Shown in pieces: positions 1 through 9,613 of a stretch of 64,000 nt of DNA (positions are counted from its first letter, which is position 1; each line of letters opens with the position of its first letter). The position numbers and the translations under genes are program-made. This DNA comes from SSF14 sp037045585 (GTDB lineage Bacteria > Actinomycetota > Acidimicrobiia > Acidimicrobiales > Microtrichaceae), in assembly GCA_037045585.1 (NCBI GenBank), contig JBAOIR010000007.1:1-64000 (forward strand), in the 5' to 3' direction. Below the pieces are notes generated by a model. The model did not search any database. It was not told the DNA's origin and worked only from the letters and a program-made list of their open reading frames with translations.

Positions 1-577
1 ATTCGAGAGCGCGAAGGCGGTGACGAGACCTTCGGGACCGGTGATCACGGCAACAGGGCCGATCGTGGTGTCGTCGTCGATGAGGTCCCACACATCGCCG
101 GCCGGCGCCGCGGGGTCGACCGCCGAAACCGAATCGGCCACGGCGTCGTAGCGGATGGTGAGCCGGTCGCCGAGTCCGCACGGAAGCTGCTCCTCGTCGG
201 AGACGGCAGTACACGTTGAACCCACGACCAGGAACTCGTTCGGTCCAGATGCGCCGACCGCGAGACGGAAGGCATCATTCGGAAATGCCTTGCTCCGTTC
301 GAACGTCCGACCGCCGTCAAGGGACATATAGGCGACCGAGTCGCGCTGTTCCTTTCCCTGCCGATCCGCTGTTGGCGTACGTCAGCACAAACCTCCCGAC
401 AGTGGCGACGCCGTCAAACGACTCTCCTGCTGGAAGGCCGGACGTTTGGGAGGCGGCCGGAGCGGCGCTATCGGTGCCGACGGAGACGGTCGACGTCTCG
501 GGCCGCTGCGACCACCAAATCAGGCCCGCAGCGAGGCACGCCGCTGCGAGTACGGGGGCAATCACCCTGCGATACAT
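1..577 (-). CDS. Secreted BNR/sialidase-repeat-like protein, 3' partial, frameshifted
   Basis: The start is an ATG at 577, with a Shine-Dalgarno GAAGGAGA just before it. The first 25 residues form a signal sequence (MYRRVIAPVLAAACLAAGL) with a possible lipobox around Cys15. The first frame stops at 317. A second frame picks up at about 345 and runs open to base 1 with YMSLDGGRTF, the S-x-D-G-G-x-T-F signature of BNR/sialidase-type beta-propeller repeats. One base is therefore missing or extra between about 320 and 378, and the C-terminus lies beyond the window. It is probably an exported beta-propeller protein. The ligand is unknown. It sits inside the element that ends at 4434, so it looks like cargo. 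Confidence 0.55.
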
Positions 578-838
578 CGTTCTCCTTCGGAGGCTGGCTA
601 ACAATCTTCATCCTCATGGTGAACCATAGCTTGATTCTCTCCCGTGTTCTCGAAACGTGAAGGTGTGCAAGCAACGGACACCGTGCCCGCCTTCGATCGA
701 GGGCCGCGGCCCCGAGGCTTGCGGCCTGCGGCTCGTCGGGGGCGATAGCACCACGACGCGGCAGTAAGCCTGTGCCGGCACACGTCCAACAAGGTTGGCG
801 AACCGCCGGCTGCGGAACTGCGGGGCTGCATCAGGCGA

Positions 839-3393
839 TCAAAGATCCATACCGACATCCGTGTCGACGTCGTCGCCCAGTTCCGCCGTCTGTTCGATCG
901 CCATGGACTGCGCCCCGGTCCGGCTGATCGATGCCCTTACGCGATCGACGAGTGACGGTTCGATCTCGTCGGCGTGGGCTTCGGTTTCCCGTTGGTTGTT
1001 GTCGACGAGGTACATCGTGTTGCCGATGCGTCCTCGTGACATCGCGGTGTAGGCGGGTTCTTTGGTGAGCTGATCTCCGGCCAGGATCAGGCACCGGTCA
1101 TAGGTTGCGCCCTGGGACTTGTGGATCGTCATCGCGTACCCGTGGGCGAGATGTCCATCAGCGACGTAGCCGAACGGGACGTTCACGGCCTGGCCGTCTT
1201 CGGCACGGCACCGGATGACCTGGTGGTCGGTGTCGACCTGCTCGACGACTGCTCGTGTGCCATTGAGCAGGCCGAGCCGGCGATCGTTCCGCAGTGCCAC
1301 CACAACATCGCCGTCGGCGAAGCCTTGCCCAGCGACCAAGATCTGGTCGCGGACCGATCGTCCCTTCAGCGGAGCACAGTCCGGGCAGCCTTGTTGAGCG
1401 CATCAACATCGCCGCGTCGACTTGCCAGCATCACGGCGGACCCGGCCCGGCGGGCATCGAGCCAATCGGTCACCATCCGACTCCGTGCTTTGGCACCGTC
1501 GGGTGCGATCACGACTCGTCCTCGTTCGAGGTAGGTGTTCAGGGCCGTGTCGGTGTCGCCGGACCGAAGCCGGGCGAGCGCGGCGAGTTCCCACGGCTCG
1601 CGTTGTCGCCGATTCTCGGTGAGGTGTGACGCGGCGAGCCGGTGGCGGAGCCCGACGAACGCTCCGCCAGCTTCGATCTCGGGAAGCTGGCACGGGTCGC
1701 CGACCAACACGACCTTCGCGTCGGCCTGTCGGGCGTGGTCGAGAAGGCGGAGGACCTTGCGGGTGCCGACCATTGCGGCCTCGTCCACCACGATCACAGT
1801 GTTCGCGGCGAGACCGCCCCGTTCGGGACGGTCGAGGTCGATGAGAAACCGATCGATCGTGGACGACGGAATGTCGGCATCGGTCTGGAGTTGCCGTGCC
1901 GCCCTCGCGGCGAGCGCACAGCCGATCACGGTGTGGCCAGAGTCGGTCCACGCCTGGTTGGCGGCAGCGAGTGCGAACGTCTTGCCCGCGCCGGCGACGC
2001 CCTCCACGAGGTCGACACCTCGGCCGCTCCCACAGATTCGGGTCAGCATGTCGGCCTGCTCGATACTCATCGAGGGCCGTTGTGCGATCGCGATACCGAC
2101 GTGGTGTGGGTCGGCGATCCCGACGCCAGCCTCCACACGGTCGACGGCCGAGGCGATCAGTCGTTGTTCGGTGGCAAGCATGCCGGGCGTGGAGAAGCGA
2201 GTCTCGTCGGTTCGTGCCGAGACGGTTCGGCCGTCGTTGGTTCGGATGACGGCGGACTTGGGTCCGGCGAGTCGGGTGCAATGTCCGGACTCGATGAACA
2301 GGTCGGCCCACTGGCCGATGTCGGCGACGGGTGCGCCGTTCGGCAGGAGGTCGCAGATGCCCTGGATGACCTCGCGCCGTCCGAACGTCGACCGGTTCCG
2401 TGTTAGCCCATCGGGGCCGGCGAGGTGCTCGAACATCGGAGTGAGGTGGACCAGTCCGGTCGATCGGGGCGTGAGCGTGTCGGCGTTGAGTCGGTCGCAC
2501 ACCTGCTCGCAGTCGAACCCCAACTCGGCGGCCCGTTGCCGCCAGCCCTGTGCGAGTAACTCGGGGGTCGCCGAATGGTCCTTCATCCGTCGGGTGGCGT
2601 ACGCCGCGAGCTGTGCGGAGCGAGCAGTGTCGAACCCGTTTTCCGCCATGTGAGCTTCGATCTCGTGGCGTCGTGTGGAGAACTCGTCGACGACCTGCAT
2701 CGGGACCGCCGACAGATCCGCGATCCCGCGTCGCACCGCCCGCCAGTCGACACCCAGCGTGGTGGCGAGTTGGTGGCGGAGCTCGGCCTCGTAGAGGTAG
2801 CCGACGGTCTTGGACCAGTGGTACAACGGCCGCGCATCGAGCGCTGTCCACCGGTCGTCGGGCCCATGAACCAGGTTCGCGATCACCACGTGAGTGTGGA
2901 GATGCGGGTCACCGGCACGCGACGTGCGATGCCGGAACGCGGCGGCGACGAACCCGTCACCGGCAACTATCTCAGCGCCGCCGTGGCCACGCCGACCCCG
3001 TGACGCTTCCGTCTCGAACACCGTGAGCGCTTCACGCACCGCGACATCGTGCGCCAGCCGGACCACAGCTCGGATGTCGGGGGTGCCGAGACCGTGGAGG
3101 ACCGACACCGACTTCGGTGCGTTGAACGTGGCATCAAACGCCGCCACGGTCGGAGCGGACCGTGACGCGGTGACCCTGACGTCCGTTCCCGGATAGCGGT
3201 GCTCGAGCACAGCAGCGAAGTCTTCGGGTCGGACCGTGCCGGCCAATCCCAACCGCTGCGCCGCCGCACCCACCCACTCGCCGGGTGCTTCGCGAGTGGT
3301 GGTGTAGTACTCCTCGGCGCCGTCAGCGACCATCGCGGTGTAGTAGTCACCGCCACCGGCAGCGAGCTTGCCGAGACTCAACAAGGCGACCAC
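839..3393 (-). CDS. MobF (TrwC/TraA-type) conjugative relaxase-helicase, frameshifted
   Basis: This protein nicks the transfer origin and unwinds plasmid-type DNA for conjugation. The N-terminal relaxase domain has the paired tyrosines GDYY (residues 16-18) and EEYY (28-30), and the metal-binding HLHTH motif (164-168). A helicase domain follows, with Walker A GVAGAGKT (about residue 465) and Walker B VVDEAAM. The C-terminal part carries the RecD-like motif TIHKSQGATYD. I chose the GTG at 3393 because VVALLSLGKLAAGGGDYY matches the usual family N-terminus. The frame breaks at about 1350: one frame ends in ARTVLR, the next resumes with LKGRSVRDQ. At about 850 residues it is on the short side for the family. 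No other transfer gene is visible, so the element looks mobilizable rather than self-transmissible, or it is partial here. Confidence 0.85.
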
Positions 3394-3496
3394 AAAAGGT
3401 GACAACCGGCGTGACCGACGCCAGGGCACCGTGGTGCAAGTGCGTCGAACGAAATGGCACCTGACCAAGGCACCGTCCAGCCGACCGCGCAACTGG

Positions 3497-3856
3497 TCAC
3501 GAATCGAACCTCAGCTGATCCATCGACACAAGCCGACGACGGCGGCCGGGGCCATCGCTGGTGTGGTCGACACGAGCTGGTGTCGGGTTCGGTATGGCAG
3601 CGGGCAAGACCGCCGCTGCGACGCTCCCAGAGGAGCCGTCGACGGCGCCCGTTTCCACCGACAACACGATCGGGGCGCCGATCAGGCGCTCCAGCGCCAC
3701 CCGTGGGACCCGCAGCTGCCCTCCGACACGGATCACCCCCAAGCCTTCTCCCCCGCCGGTGGCAAGGTCGCGTCGGGCGAGCTCGTAGGCGGTGGTCCGA
3801 CCGATGCGCAACACGACGGCCGCCTCCGTGATGGTCAACAGATCAGGTGTACTCAT
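3497..3856 (-). CDS. Excisionase-like helix-turn-helix DNA-binding protein
   Basis: This is a 119-residue protein. Residues 5-55 are a MerR/excisionase-type HTH (LLTITEAAVVLRIGRTTAYE, then IRVGGQLRVPRVALERLIGA). That is the pattern of small DNA-binding proteins that steer integration and excision or regulate transfer genes. The tail after residue 60 is low in complexity and unrecognised. The ATG at 3856 is preferred over one 45 bases upstream because the family begins directly with the HTH. It lies just upstream of the relaxase on the same strand and 530 bases from the presumed attachment site. No integrase is seen next to it, so the recombinase may lie left of the window or be lost. Confidence 0.75.
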   Translation of the reverse strand: MSTPDLLTITEAAVVLRIGRTTAYELARRDLATGGGEGLGVIRVGGQLRVPRVALERLIGAPIVLSVETGAVDGSSGSVAAAVLPAAIPNPTPARVDHTSDGPGRRRRLVSMDQLRFDS

Positions 3857-4386
3857 CGGCAAACTCCAAGCGTTGTCGGCTGTTGGTATCGCTAGGCGCA
3901 TCGAGACTCCGACTCAGCGGATGAAGCACGACCGCGCCGGCGTCCGACAATGGCTGGTCACCCTGGACACACCTCTGAACGCGAGATCGAAATCGGTCAG
4001 GAGATCTCGCTGGTCATCCCTGACCAAGGCAGACCGACCGGGACGCCGAGGAGCAGGCCCGAGGGTGGCGGTCAGGATGGAGGTGTCCGGTTCGCCGTCG
4101 TCTTCGCCGTCGTGTTCGCTGTCCGCTTCGCCGTCGTTACTCGAGCCGGCGACGTCTGGGAGGATGACGTGCCGCCAACCTCGGGCCCCCTGATTTCCGG
4201 TAGAACAGCCCAGGACGGCGCGTGTCGCCGGTCTTGACCGTCAGTGGTCAATCAATCGGAGGCTGGCCCCAGCCACGAAGTAGAGCGTTCGACTACCTTC
4301 CGATATTCGATGTCATCCGTCGGCTAGCGAGTGGGACGAAACCCCAGTTTGTAGGGCTTCTCGGCACCGGATGAACGGTGCTTTCG
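3857..4386. other. Non-coding end of the integrated element
   Basis: I recognise no gene in these 530 bases. Around 4085-4140 there is a short degenerate repeat of TTCGCCGTCGT units. The stretch lies between the excisionase-like gene and the tRNA-Gly fragment, where an integrase would be expected if it sat at this end. No tyrosine or serine recombinase motif is visible in any frame. It may hold the promoter for the element genes read leftward, but I cannot point to clear -35/-10 boxes. Confidence 0.5.
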
Positions 4387-4434
4387 ACCTTGCCAAGGTG
4401 AGGGTCGCCGTTTCGAATACGGTCGTCCGCTCCA
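4387..4434 (+). other. tRNA-Gly(GCC) 3' fragment, presumed attachment site (att)
   Basis: The 48 bases match the 3' part of a tRNA-Gly: anticodon loop TTGCCAA (anticodon GCC), a variable region, T-loop TTCGAAT, a 3' acceptor strand CGTCCGC, discriminator T and encoded CCA. The 5' half is absent: upstream bases give no GCGGACG acceptor strand or D-arm, and the anticodon stem stops pairing after three pairs. The T-stem closing pair is T-A where G53-C61 is nearly invariant, as expected of a copy no longer under selection. Elements that integrate into tRNA 3' ends leave such a fragment at the far end and keep the intact gene at the other. The intact tRNA would then lie left of the window. Confidence 0.8.
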
Positions 4435-4436
4435 CA

Positions 4437-4480
4437 GAAACCCTCCCGGCCCCTTCGGCCGTGGGGGTTTCGTCGGTTTT
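4437..4480 (+). terminator. tRNA-type terminator hairpin
   Basis: Directly after the tRNA fragment, a long hairpin (GAAACCC at the left base, GGGTTTC at the right base, inner GGCC/GGCC) is followed by a run of four T. This fits an intrinsic terminator that once served the tRNA gene and was kept outside the element. It also insulates the downstream protease gene from element transcription. Confidence 0.7.
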
Positions 4481-4499
4481 GCACCGGTAGCCTCCAGCC

Positions 4500-5867
4500 A
4501 TGAGTTCGCGACCGTTGTTCACCGCCTTCGGGATCCCGGTCACGTTCGACCCGTTCTTCATCTTCGGAGCGTTCCTCTTCTACTCATGGGCCGGGGGTGG
4601 CCAACGAGGCATGTACACGGTCGTGGCGATGGTCGTGTTCGTGGTGATCCACGAATTCGGTCATGCGCTCACGGCAAAGGCGTTCGGCGCCCGGGCTGAG
4701 ATCACGGTCACGTTCCTCGGTGGGTACGCCAGCTACGCGCCGAGTCGACGGCAGACGACTCGGCACCGCGTCCTGATCAGCCTGATGGGGCCCCTGACGC
4801 AGCTGGCCGTCGCCGTGCCGGCCCTCTGGATCGTGGCCAATCGCGCCACGAACGCCACGTCGGCCGAGGAGTTGCGGTCGACCTACGACCTGATCGACGC
4901 GATCGGCTGGGCCGGGGTCTTCCTCGCGTTCCTCAACCTCGTCCCGCTCTGGCCACTCGATGGCGGCCACATCGTCGAGTCGCTGCTCCAGCGGGTCGCC
5001 GGCGAGCGGTCGCGCCGTCCATTCCTCATCGGATCGGTCGTCGCGTCCGTGATGCTCGGGGTCCTGGCCGTGCTCATCGAGACCGACGTCATCGCCCCGT
5101 TGTTCAGTGGCCTGCAGCCGCCGGCCACCGAGTCATTCGGCCTTCGGATGGTGCTCTTCCAGCTCTGGCAGATGCCGACCAACATCCTCGGCGGAGCGCT
5201 CTTCCTGCCACTGATCACCGGGCTCGGGTCCGCGTCGGAGCTCGGCCGAATCAACCGGGCTCGGGCCCACATCCACGCCGACGACGCGCCGACGCGCCGC
5301 GAGCTGGCCCGCGAGGAGGTGCTCCGAGCCACCCGCCAGGCCGAGCGGTCGTCGTGGTCGAGTGGCTTCCTCGCCGAGTACCCCTCGGGATGGGGTCCGT
5401 CGCCATGGGTCCGGGCGCACGTCGACCTCCTCGCCGGCCGCACCGACGCTGCGATCGACGACCTGGCCGATCTCGCGGACGGGCGCTCGCGGCACTGGTT
5501 GCTCGATCGCCCCGACCACCCCGAGATCGACCTGCTCCTCACGATGGTGCCGCCCGTCGCGGCGGACGGCCTGGCCGTGCTCGAGGCCCGGGTGCATCAC
5601 GGCAGCCCCGAGGATCTGGTGGCGCTGGCGACGGCGATCTTCGTCGCGGAGCAATCTGCGGAACCGCTGTACCTCGGCGCCGCCGGGCTCGCCGTCCGCG
5701 GCCTCGACGACGAGGCGATGCTGTGGCTGCACCGTGCAGTCAACGTGGCGCCCGACCCCGGGCGGATGGCCGTCGACCGGGAGTTCCACGGTTTGCACCG
5801 CCGGTCCGACTTCCAGCAGCTGCTCGGCGTTGCCCAGCGTGCCGTCGTTCCGGGGGCGGCACGATGA
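4500..5867 (+). CDS. Site-2-protease-type M50 membrane metalloprotease
   Basis: Residues 1-200 form the membrane protease domain of the M50 family. The zinc motif HEFGH is at 51-55 inside a transmembrane helix, and the second motif NLVPLWPLDGGH at about 146-157 supplies the third ligand. Four or five hydrophobic segments are visible up to residue 240. Residues 260-455 are soluble and helix-rich (TPR-like in feel, not a clear match), with an Ala/Leu/Asp-rich pattern. The family cuts transmembrane or membrane-near substrates such as anti-sigma factors. The substrate here is unknown. Its stop overlaps the next gene's ATG (ATGA), so the two are probably translated together. Confidence 0.85.
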   Translation: MSSRPLFTAFGIPVTFDPFFIFGAFLFYSWAGGGQRGMYTVVAMVVFVVIHEFGHALTAKAFGARAEITVTFLGGYASYAPSRRQTTRHRVLISLMGPLTQLAVAVPALWIVANRATNATSAEELRSTYDLIDAIGWAGVFLAFLNLVPLWPLDGGHIVESLLQRVAGERSRRPFLIGSVVASVMLGVLAVLIETDVIAPLFSGLQPPATESFGLRMVLFQLWQMPTNILGGALFLPLITGLGSASELGRINRARAHIHADDAPTRRELAREEVLRATRQAERSSWSSGFLAEYPSGWGPSPWVRAHVDLLAGRTDAAIDDLADLADGRSRHWLLDRPDHPEIDLLLTMVPPVAADGLAVLEARVHHGSPEDLVALATAIFVAEQSAEPLYLGAAGLAVRGLDDEAMLWLHRAVNVAPDPGRMAVDREFHGLHRRSDFQQLLGVAQRAVVPGAAR

Positions 5868-6283
5868 GGACGGACCGGCCCTTGTCGGCGGCGCCTGCCG
5901 CACTCGTCGCGGGCGGCGGCCTGCTGCTGGCGGCGTCGGCGTTCCTCTCGTGGCTCTGGAACGGCGCCGGCTCTGCGATGTCGTTCCGCGACCTCGGCGA
6001 TTTCCTCCTCGGTGATCGCTGGCCGACGACCTCGCGGTGGTTCGGACTGCTCGCCTACGTCATCCCCGTGTGCGGCGGCGTCGCGATCATCGGCGCCGGG
6101 TTGCGGATTGGCGTGGCCCGGCGGGTGCTGGCTGCCGCAGGGCTGCTTGCTGCGGTACTGCTCGCCGTGGCGGCGGTGCTCTTCACCGTCCGGACGCGGC
6201 TGCCGGGGCCCGGTTTCGCCCTCGCCGCAGTGGGTGACGGGCTCATCCTGGCGGGCTGGTGGATCTGCCGAAGAAATGTATGA
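5864..6283 (+). CDS. Small multi-pass membrane protein of unknown function
   Basis: This is a 139-residue protein beginning at the ATG that overlaps the protease stop codon. Hydrophobic stretches at about residues 10-28, 58-80, 84-105 and 115-135 suggest four membrane spans. A polar loop around 35-55 includes GDRWPTTSRWFG. No known family is recognised. Its position suggests it acts with, or is made alongside, the M50 protease. Confidence 0.7.
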   Translation: MRTDRPLSAAPAALVAGGGLLLAASAFLSWLWNGAGSAMSFRDLGDFLLGDRWPTTSRWFGLLAYVIPVCGGVAIIGAGLRIGVARRVLAAAGLLAAVLLAVAAVLFTVRTRLPGPGFALAAVGDGLILAGWWICRRNV

Positions 6284-6346
6284 CTCGGTGCCGAATGTCC
6301 GTACAGTGGAACGATCGATGACGCCCACGGGCGAGCCAGGAGAGCC

Positions 6347-8775
6347 GTGTACACCCAACAGCCCCCGCCCTACGTCCCGCCCGTCCTGACCGGAGCGTCG
6401 GTGGCCACCGACGCCGATACCGCCTCGCCGCGGCGACGGAACCGCATGCTCGTGACGGTCGGTAGCGTCGTGACGGTCGGCCTGGTCGGGCTGGGCGCTG
6501 CGGCGATCGCGTTCGGTGGAGGCGGCGCCGCCTCCCCCGAGGAAGCGGTGCGCCACCTCGCCACGGCGATCGACGGGGAAGACGTGCTGGCGGCGGTGGC
6601 CACGCTCGCCCCCGACGAGACCCGCTCGTTGCCCGAGTTGTACCGCCAGGCCACCGAGAAGGGCAAGGAACTCGAGCTGCCCGATCGGATGCGTGGCGCG
6701 GTCGGTGTCGACCCGTCGGGTGAGGCCGGAGCCGACGGCGAGTCCTCCGACGACCGGCTCTTCGGCGATCTCGACCTGAAGGTGACAGGCCTGGAGGTCG
6801 AGGTGACGGAACTCTCGGGAGACATCGCCAAGGTCGAGATCGTCGGCGGCACCCTCAGCTGGGACTTCCCCGACGGCGCCGACCTGTTCGATCCCCTGTC
6901 CGGTCTCGCCCCGTGGGGCGTCGGTGGGTTCGACGACACCTGCAGCCTGATGGACCTGCCGGCGGAGGCGGACGACGGTGCGGACGGTGGCGCCGACGGC
7001 GAGATGTACGACCCCTGCTCGTCGGGCGCCGACGAAGTGTCCGAGGTCGAGGACCGGATCCGCCACGGCGAGGTCGACCTCGGCGAGCTCCATCGCGAGG
7101 CGGACGACGACCAGCCCGGCGTGTTCACGATGACGGTGCAGCGTGACGGCGGGTGGTACGTCAGCCCGCTCTTCACCGCAGCCGAGTACGCCCGGGTCAT
7201 GTCCGGCGGCGACCCGCTCGACTCCTACACCGTCGACCCCGGACCCGCCGCCGGTTCACCGACCGACGCGGTTCGCGCGCTCGGCGCTGCGCTGACGGCG
7301 GGCAACGCCGACGGGGTCGCGAACGTCATGGCGAGCGAGCTCTCGGTCTGGCGCGTGTACTCCCAGGCGTTCGAGGACGACGAGTTCCGCAACCTCCTCG
7401 ACGATGCGGCCATCAAGGTCAGCGACCTCGAAGCTGCGCGAGGAGCCGATCGACGGAGAGCGGGTCCGGGTGGTGATCGAGCACACGGTGATCGAAGGAT
7501 CGGAAATGGTCCGCGACTACGACTCGGTCTCCGACGACGACTACGAGGACCCGGAGTTCGATGAGGAGGACATCCCGCTGGTCGAAGAGACCTCCGTGGT
7601 GACCATCGACGGCGACTGCGTGACCATGACGCCGCGACGGGGAACGGTCGGAGGAGCGCACCTGCCTCGACACGGCCGGCGACGGGATGGTGAAGGCGCT
7701 GGGCGTCAACCGGATCGCCCTCGTGGCCGTCGCCGATCGAGACGGCTGGGCGGTCAGCCCCATCGAGACGTTGGCCGATTACCTGCGCACCGTCGTCGAC
7801 CACCTGTCGATGCCGCTCGTGAACCGGTTCCTCGGCAGCACCGGCCTGGTCGGGGCCACCTCCGAGCCGACGGCGACACTCCACGAGGGGGACAACGACG
7901 TGCAGCTCGATTCGGCGGGCACGGCGGTCGTCTCGGCCGATGTCGACGAGGGAGACCTCGTCACCCTCACCTCCGACGACGACGGTGTGGTCATCCACCA
8001 GGACGCCTTCAGCAGCATCATCGTCGGACCCGACCCGGTCGTCGTGACCGCCCCGATCGGTACCCGCTCGGCCAACGTGAGCCTGACGCGGGTGGACGTC
8101 ACCGACGTGTCAGCCGCCACTCCGGACGGGGCCCCGACCGCGACGATCACCGGTCGGCTCGAAGCGGGCGACGTGCACACGTTCCGAATGACGGCAGCCG
8201 ACTACCGCCTGATGTCATCGGACGTGGGCTATGCGTTGACCACCGAGGAGCTCGACGAGAACGGCGAGTGGATCTACGTCGACGACGGCGACATCGACGA
8301 CGACGACCTGGTCATCGTGGCGATCACGTACGACACCGAAACGGAGTTCACCGACGAGGGCGACGATCGCTACACGATCTCGTTCGCCCCGGCGTCGGGC
8401 GGGTTCGCCGGCCCCGACCCGGCGACGTTGACCGTCGGCCTCGACGACTACTTCGATGCGGGCGAGCCACTCGCGGTGGTCGAGGGTCGCCCGGTCGACC
8501 TCACCATCGACGCCACGGCGGGCGTCACCGCCGTGCTCAGCTGCGACAGTGGCCAGTTCGAGGATGAGCAGAACGCCGACGAGGACGAGTACGACTACGG
8601 GTACAGCTACGGTCGCACGATCGACGTGATCCCCGGCACGCCGTCGGTGACCCGCCTCGATCCGACCGAGACCGAGGTGTGCACGGTGTCGTTGAGCCCG
8701 GACTACTCCATGCTGGACGAGGACAGCGGCGTCGCCGCCATCGACGTGACGCTGCGGCTCACTCCGGCGGGGTAA
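6347..8775 (+). CDS. Membrane-anchored extracellular protein of unknown function, two frameshifts
   Basis: The start is GTG at 6347 behind CCAGGAG. After a short Pro-rich cytoplasmic stretch, one transmembrane helix (about residues 34-58) is followed by a very acidic, Gly/Asp-rich extracellular region of about 750 residues. The frame breaks at about 7435 (after KVSDLE) and again at about 7645 (after CVTMTP). The three pieces read as one protein when joined. Two repeated domains start with SPEEAVRHLATAID and SPTDAVRALGAALT, suggesting an internal duplication of a NTF2-like or DUF4878-type module, though that is a guess. Its end overlaps the convergent DUF4202 gene by 17 bases. Confidence 0.65.
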
Positions 8776-9350
8776 CGGCGGCGATCACGTCGCGTACGGC
8801 GGGGTCGACGTCGGCCTCGCCCAACCACCGGAGTCCGTCAGGGCTCATCTTGGCGAGCGTCTTGGCGACGACCGGGCCGGTGCGATCGCCCAGCAGCGCT
8901 GCGGTGGACAGACCCTGCAGCTCGAAGAAGACGAGGCACAGTGCATCCTCGTGCGTCTGCACTCGACCGTCGCGCCCGAGCCCGTCCTTCGAGATGATGC
9001 GGGCCGTGTCGGCCCGGATCTCGGCGTCGATCCCGCACCCAGCGAGGAGAGCATCGACCTCCGACGCGTGCCGGGCCCGAGCGTCCCGACGCCAGCGCAG
9101 GTAGCCCGCACGACCCTCGGGATAGTCCGCGCGGCGACGTCCACCGACGGAAGTGGTGGGCCCGCGCCGCGAGCCGCTGGGCATCGTCGGCATCGGGAGC
9201 GAGCCGCTCGAGCCACGACGTCATCCGCTCGGCGTGAACCAGCTCCTTCGGCCGCGGGGTGCCGCGATCGTCGATGAGGTTGGGGTCCTCCGCGTTGGCC
9301 GCGTCGATCGCCACGATGGCGGCGGCGACCCGGTCAACCCCGTTGGTCAT
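8759..9350 (-). CDS. DUF4202 family protein, frameshifted
   Basis: The N-terminal part (MTNGVDRVAAAIVAIDAAN, then PKELVHAERMTSWLERL) and the C-terminal part (ADYPEGRAGYLRWRRD, ISKDGLGRDG) lie in two frames joined at about 9140. Together they make about 195 residues, the usual length of DUF4202, an all-helical family of unknown biochemical role found in many bacteria. The ATG overlaps the stop of the 73-residue gene upstream (ATGA). The 3' end overlaps the convergent gene on the other strand. Confidence 0.75.
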
Positions 9351-9568
9351 CCCTTGGGGCGCAGGTCGACACGGAGTACGAGGACCCCGTCCTCCAGCTC
9401 GGCCTGGGCGTCGGCGATGATCGCGAAGTCCTGGAAGTCGAGACGCGATTGCTCGATGAACGCCTTGCGGGCCTCGCCCTCCACGGGCGGGACCTGCCGG
9501 CCCCTCACCACGTCAGCGCGGAGCTTGAAGCGGGCCAGCATTGCGTCGATGTCGAGTCCGTCGGCCAT
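9347..9568 (-). CDS. Small conserved-looking protein, unknown function
   Basis: This is a 73-residue acidic soluble protein starting MADGLDIDAMLARFKLRADV and ending in a beta-rich LEDGVLVLRVDLRPKG. It has no signal peptide or membrane segment and no family I can name. It is translationally coupled to the DUF4202 gene by an ATGA overlap. A coding frame with normal composition and tight coupling argue that it is real. Confidence 0.6.
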   Translation of the reverse strand: MADGLDIDAMLARFKLRADVVRGRQVPPVEGEARKAFIEQSRLDFQDFAIIADAQAELEDGVLVLRVDLRPKG

Positions 9569-9613
9569 GGCCCCTACCTTACGGGGCGCGGCGACGGCGC
9601 CGGTTCGGCCCGA

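Noticed and set aside
839..3393. Programmed frameshift in the relaxase
   Set aside because: No slippery heptamer with a downstream structure was evident at 1350, and similar breaks occur in many unrelated genes of the window.
3857..4386. Integrase gene next to the attachment site
   Set aside because: No tyrosine or serine recombinase motif appears in any frame there; it may be at the left end, out of view.
4356..4434. Complete tRNA-Gly gene
   Set aside because: The 5' acceptor strand and D-arm are missing and the anticodon stem is broken, so only the 3' part is present.
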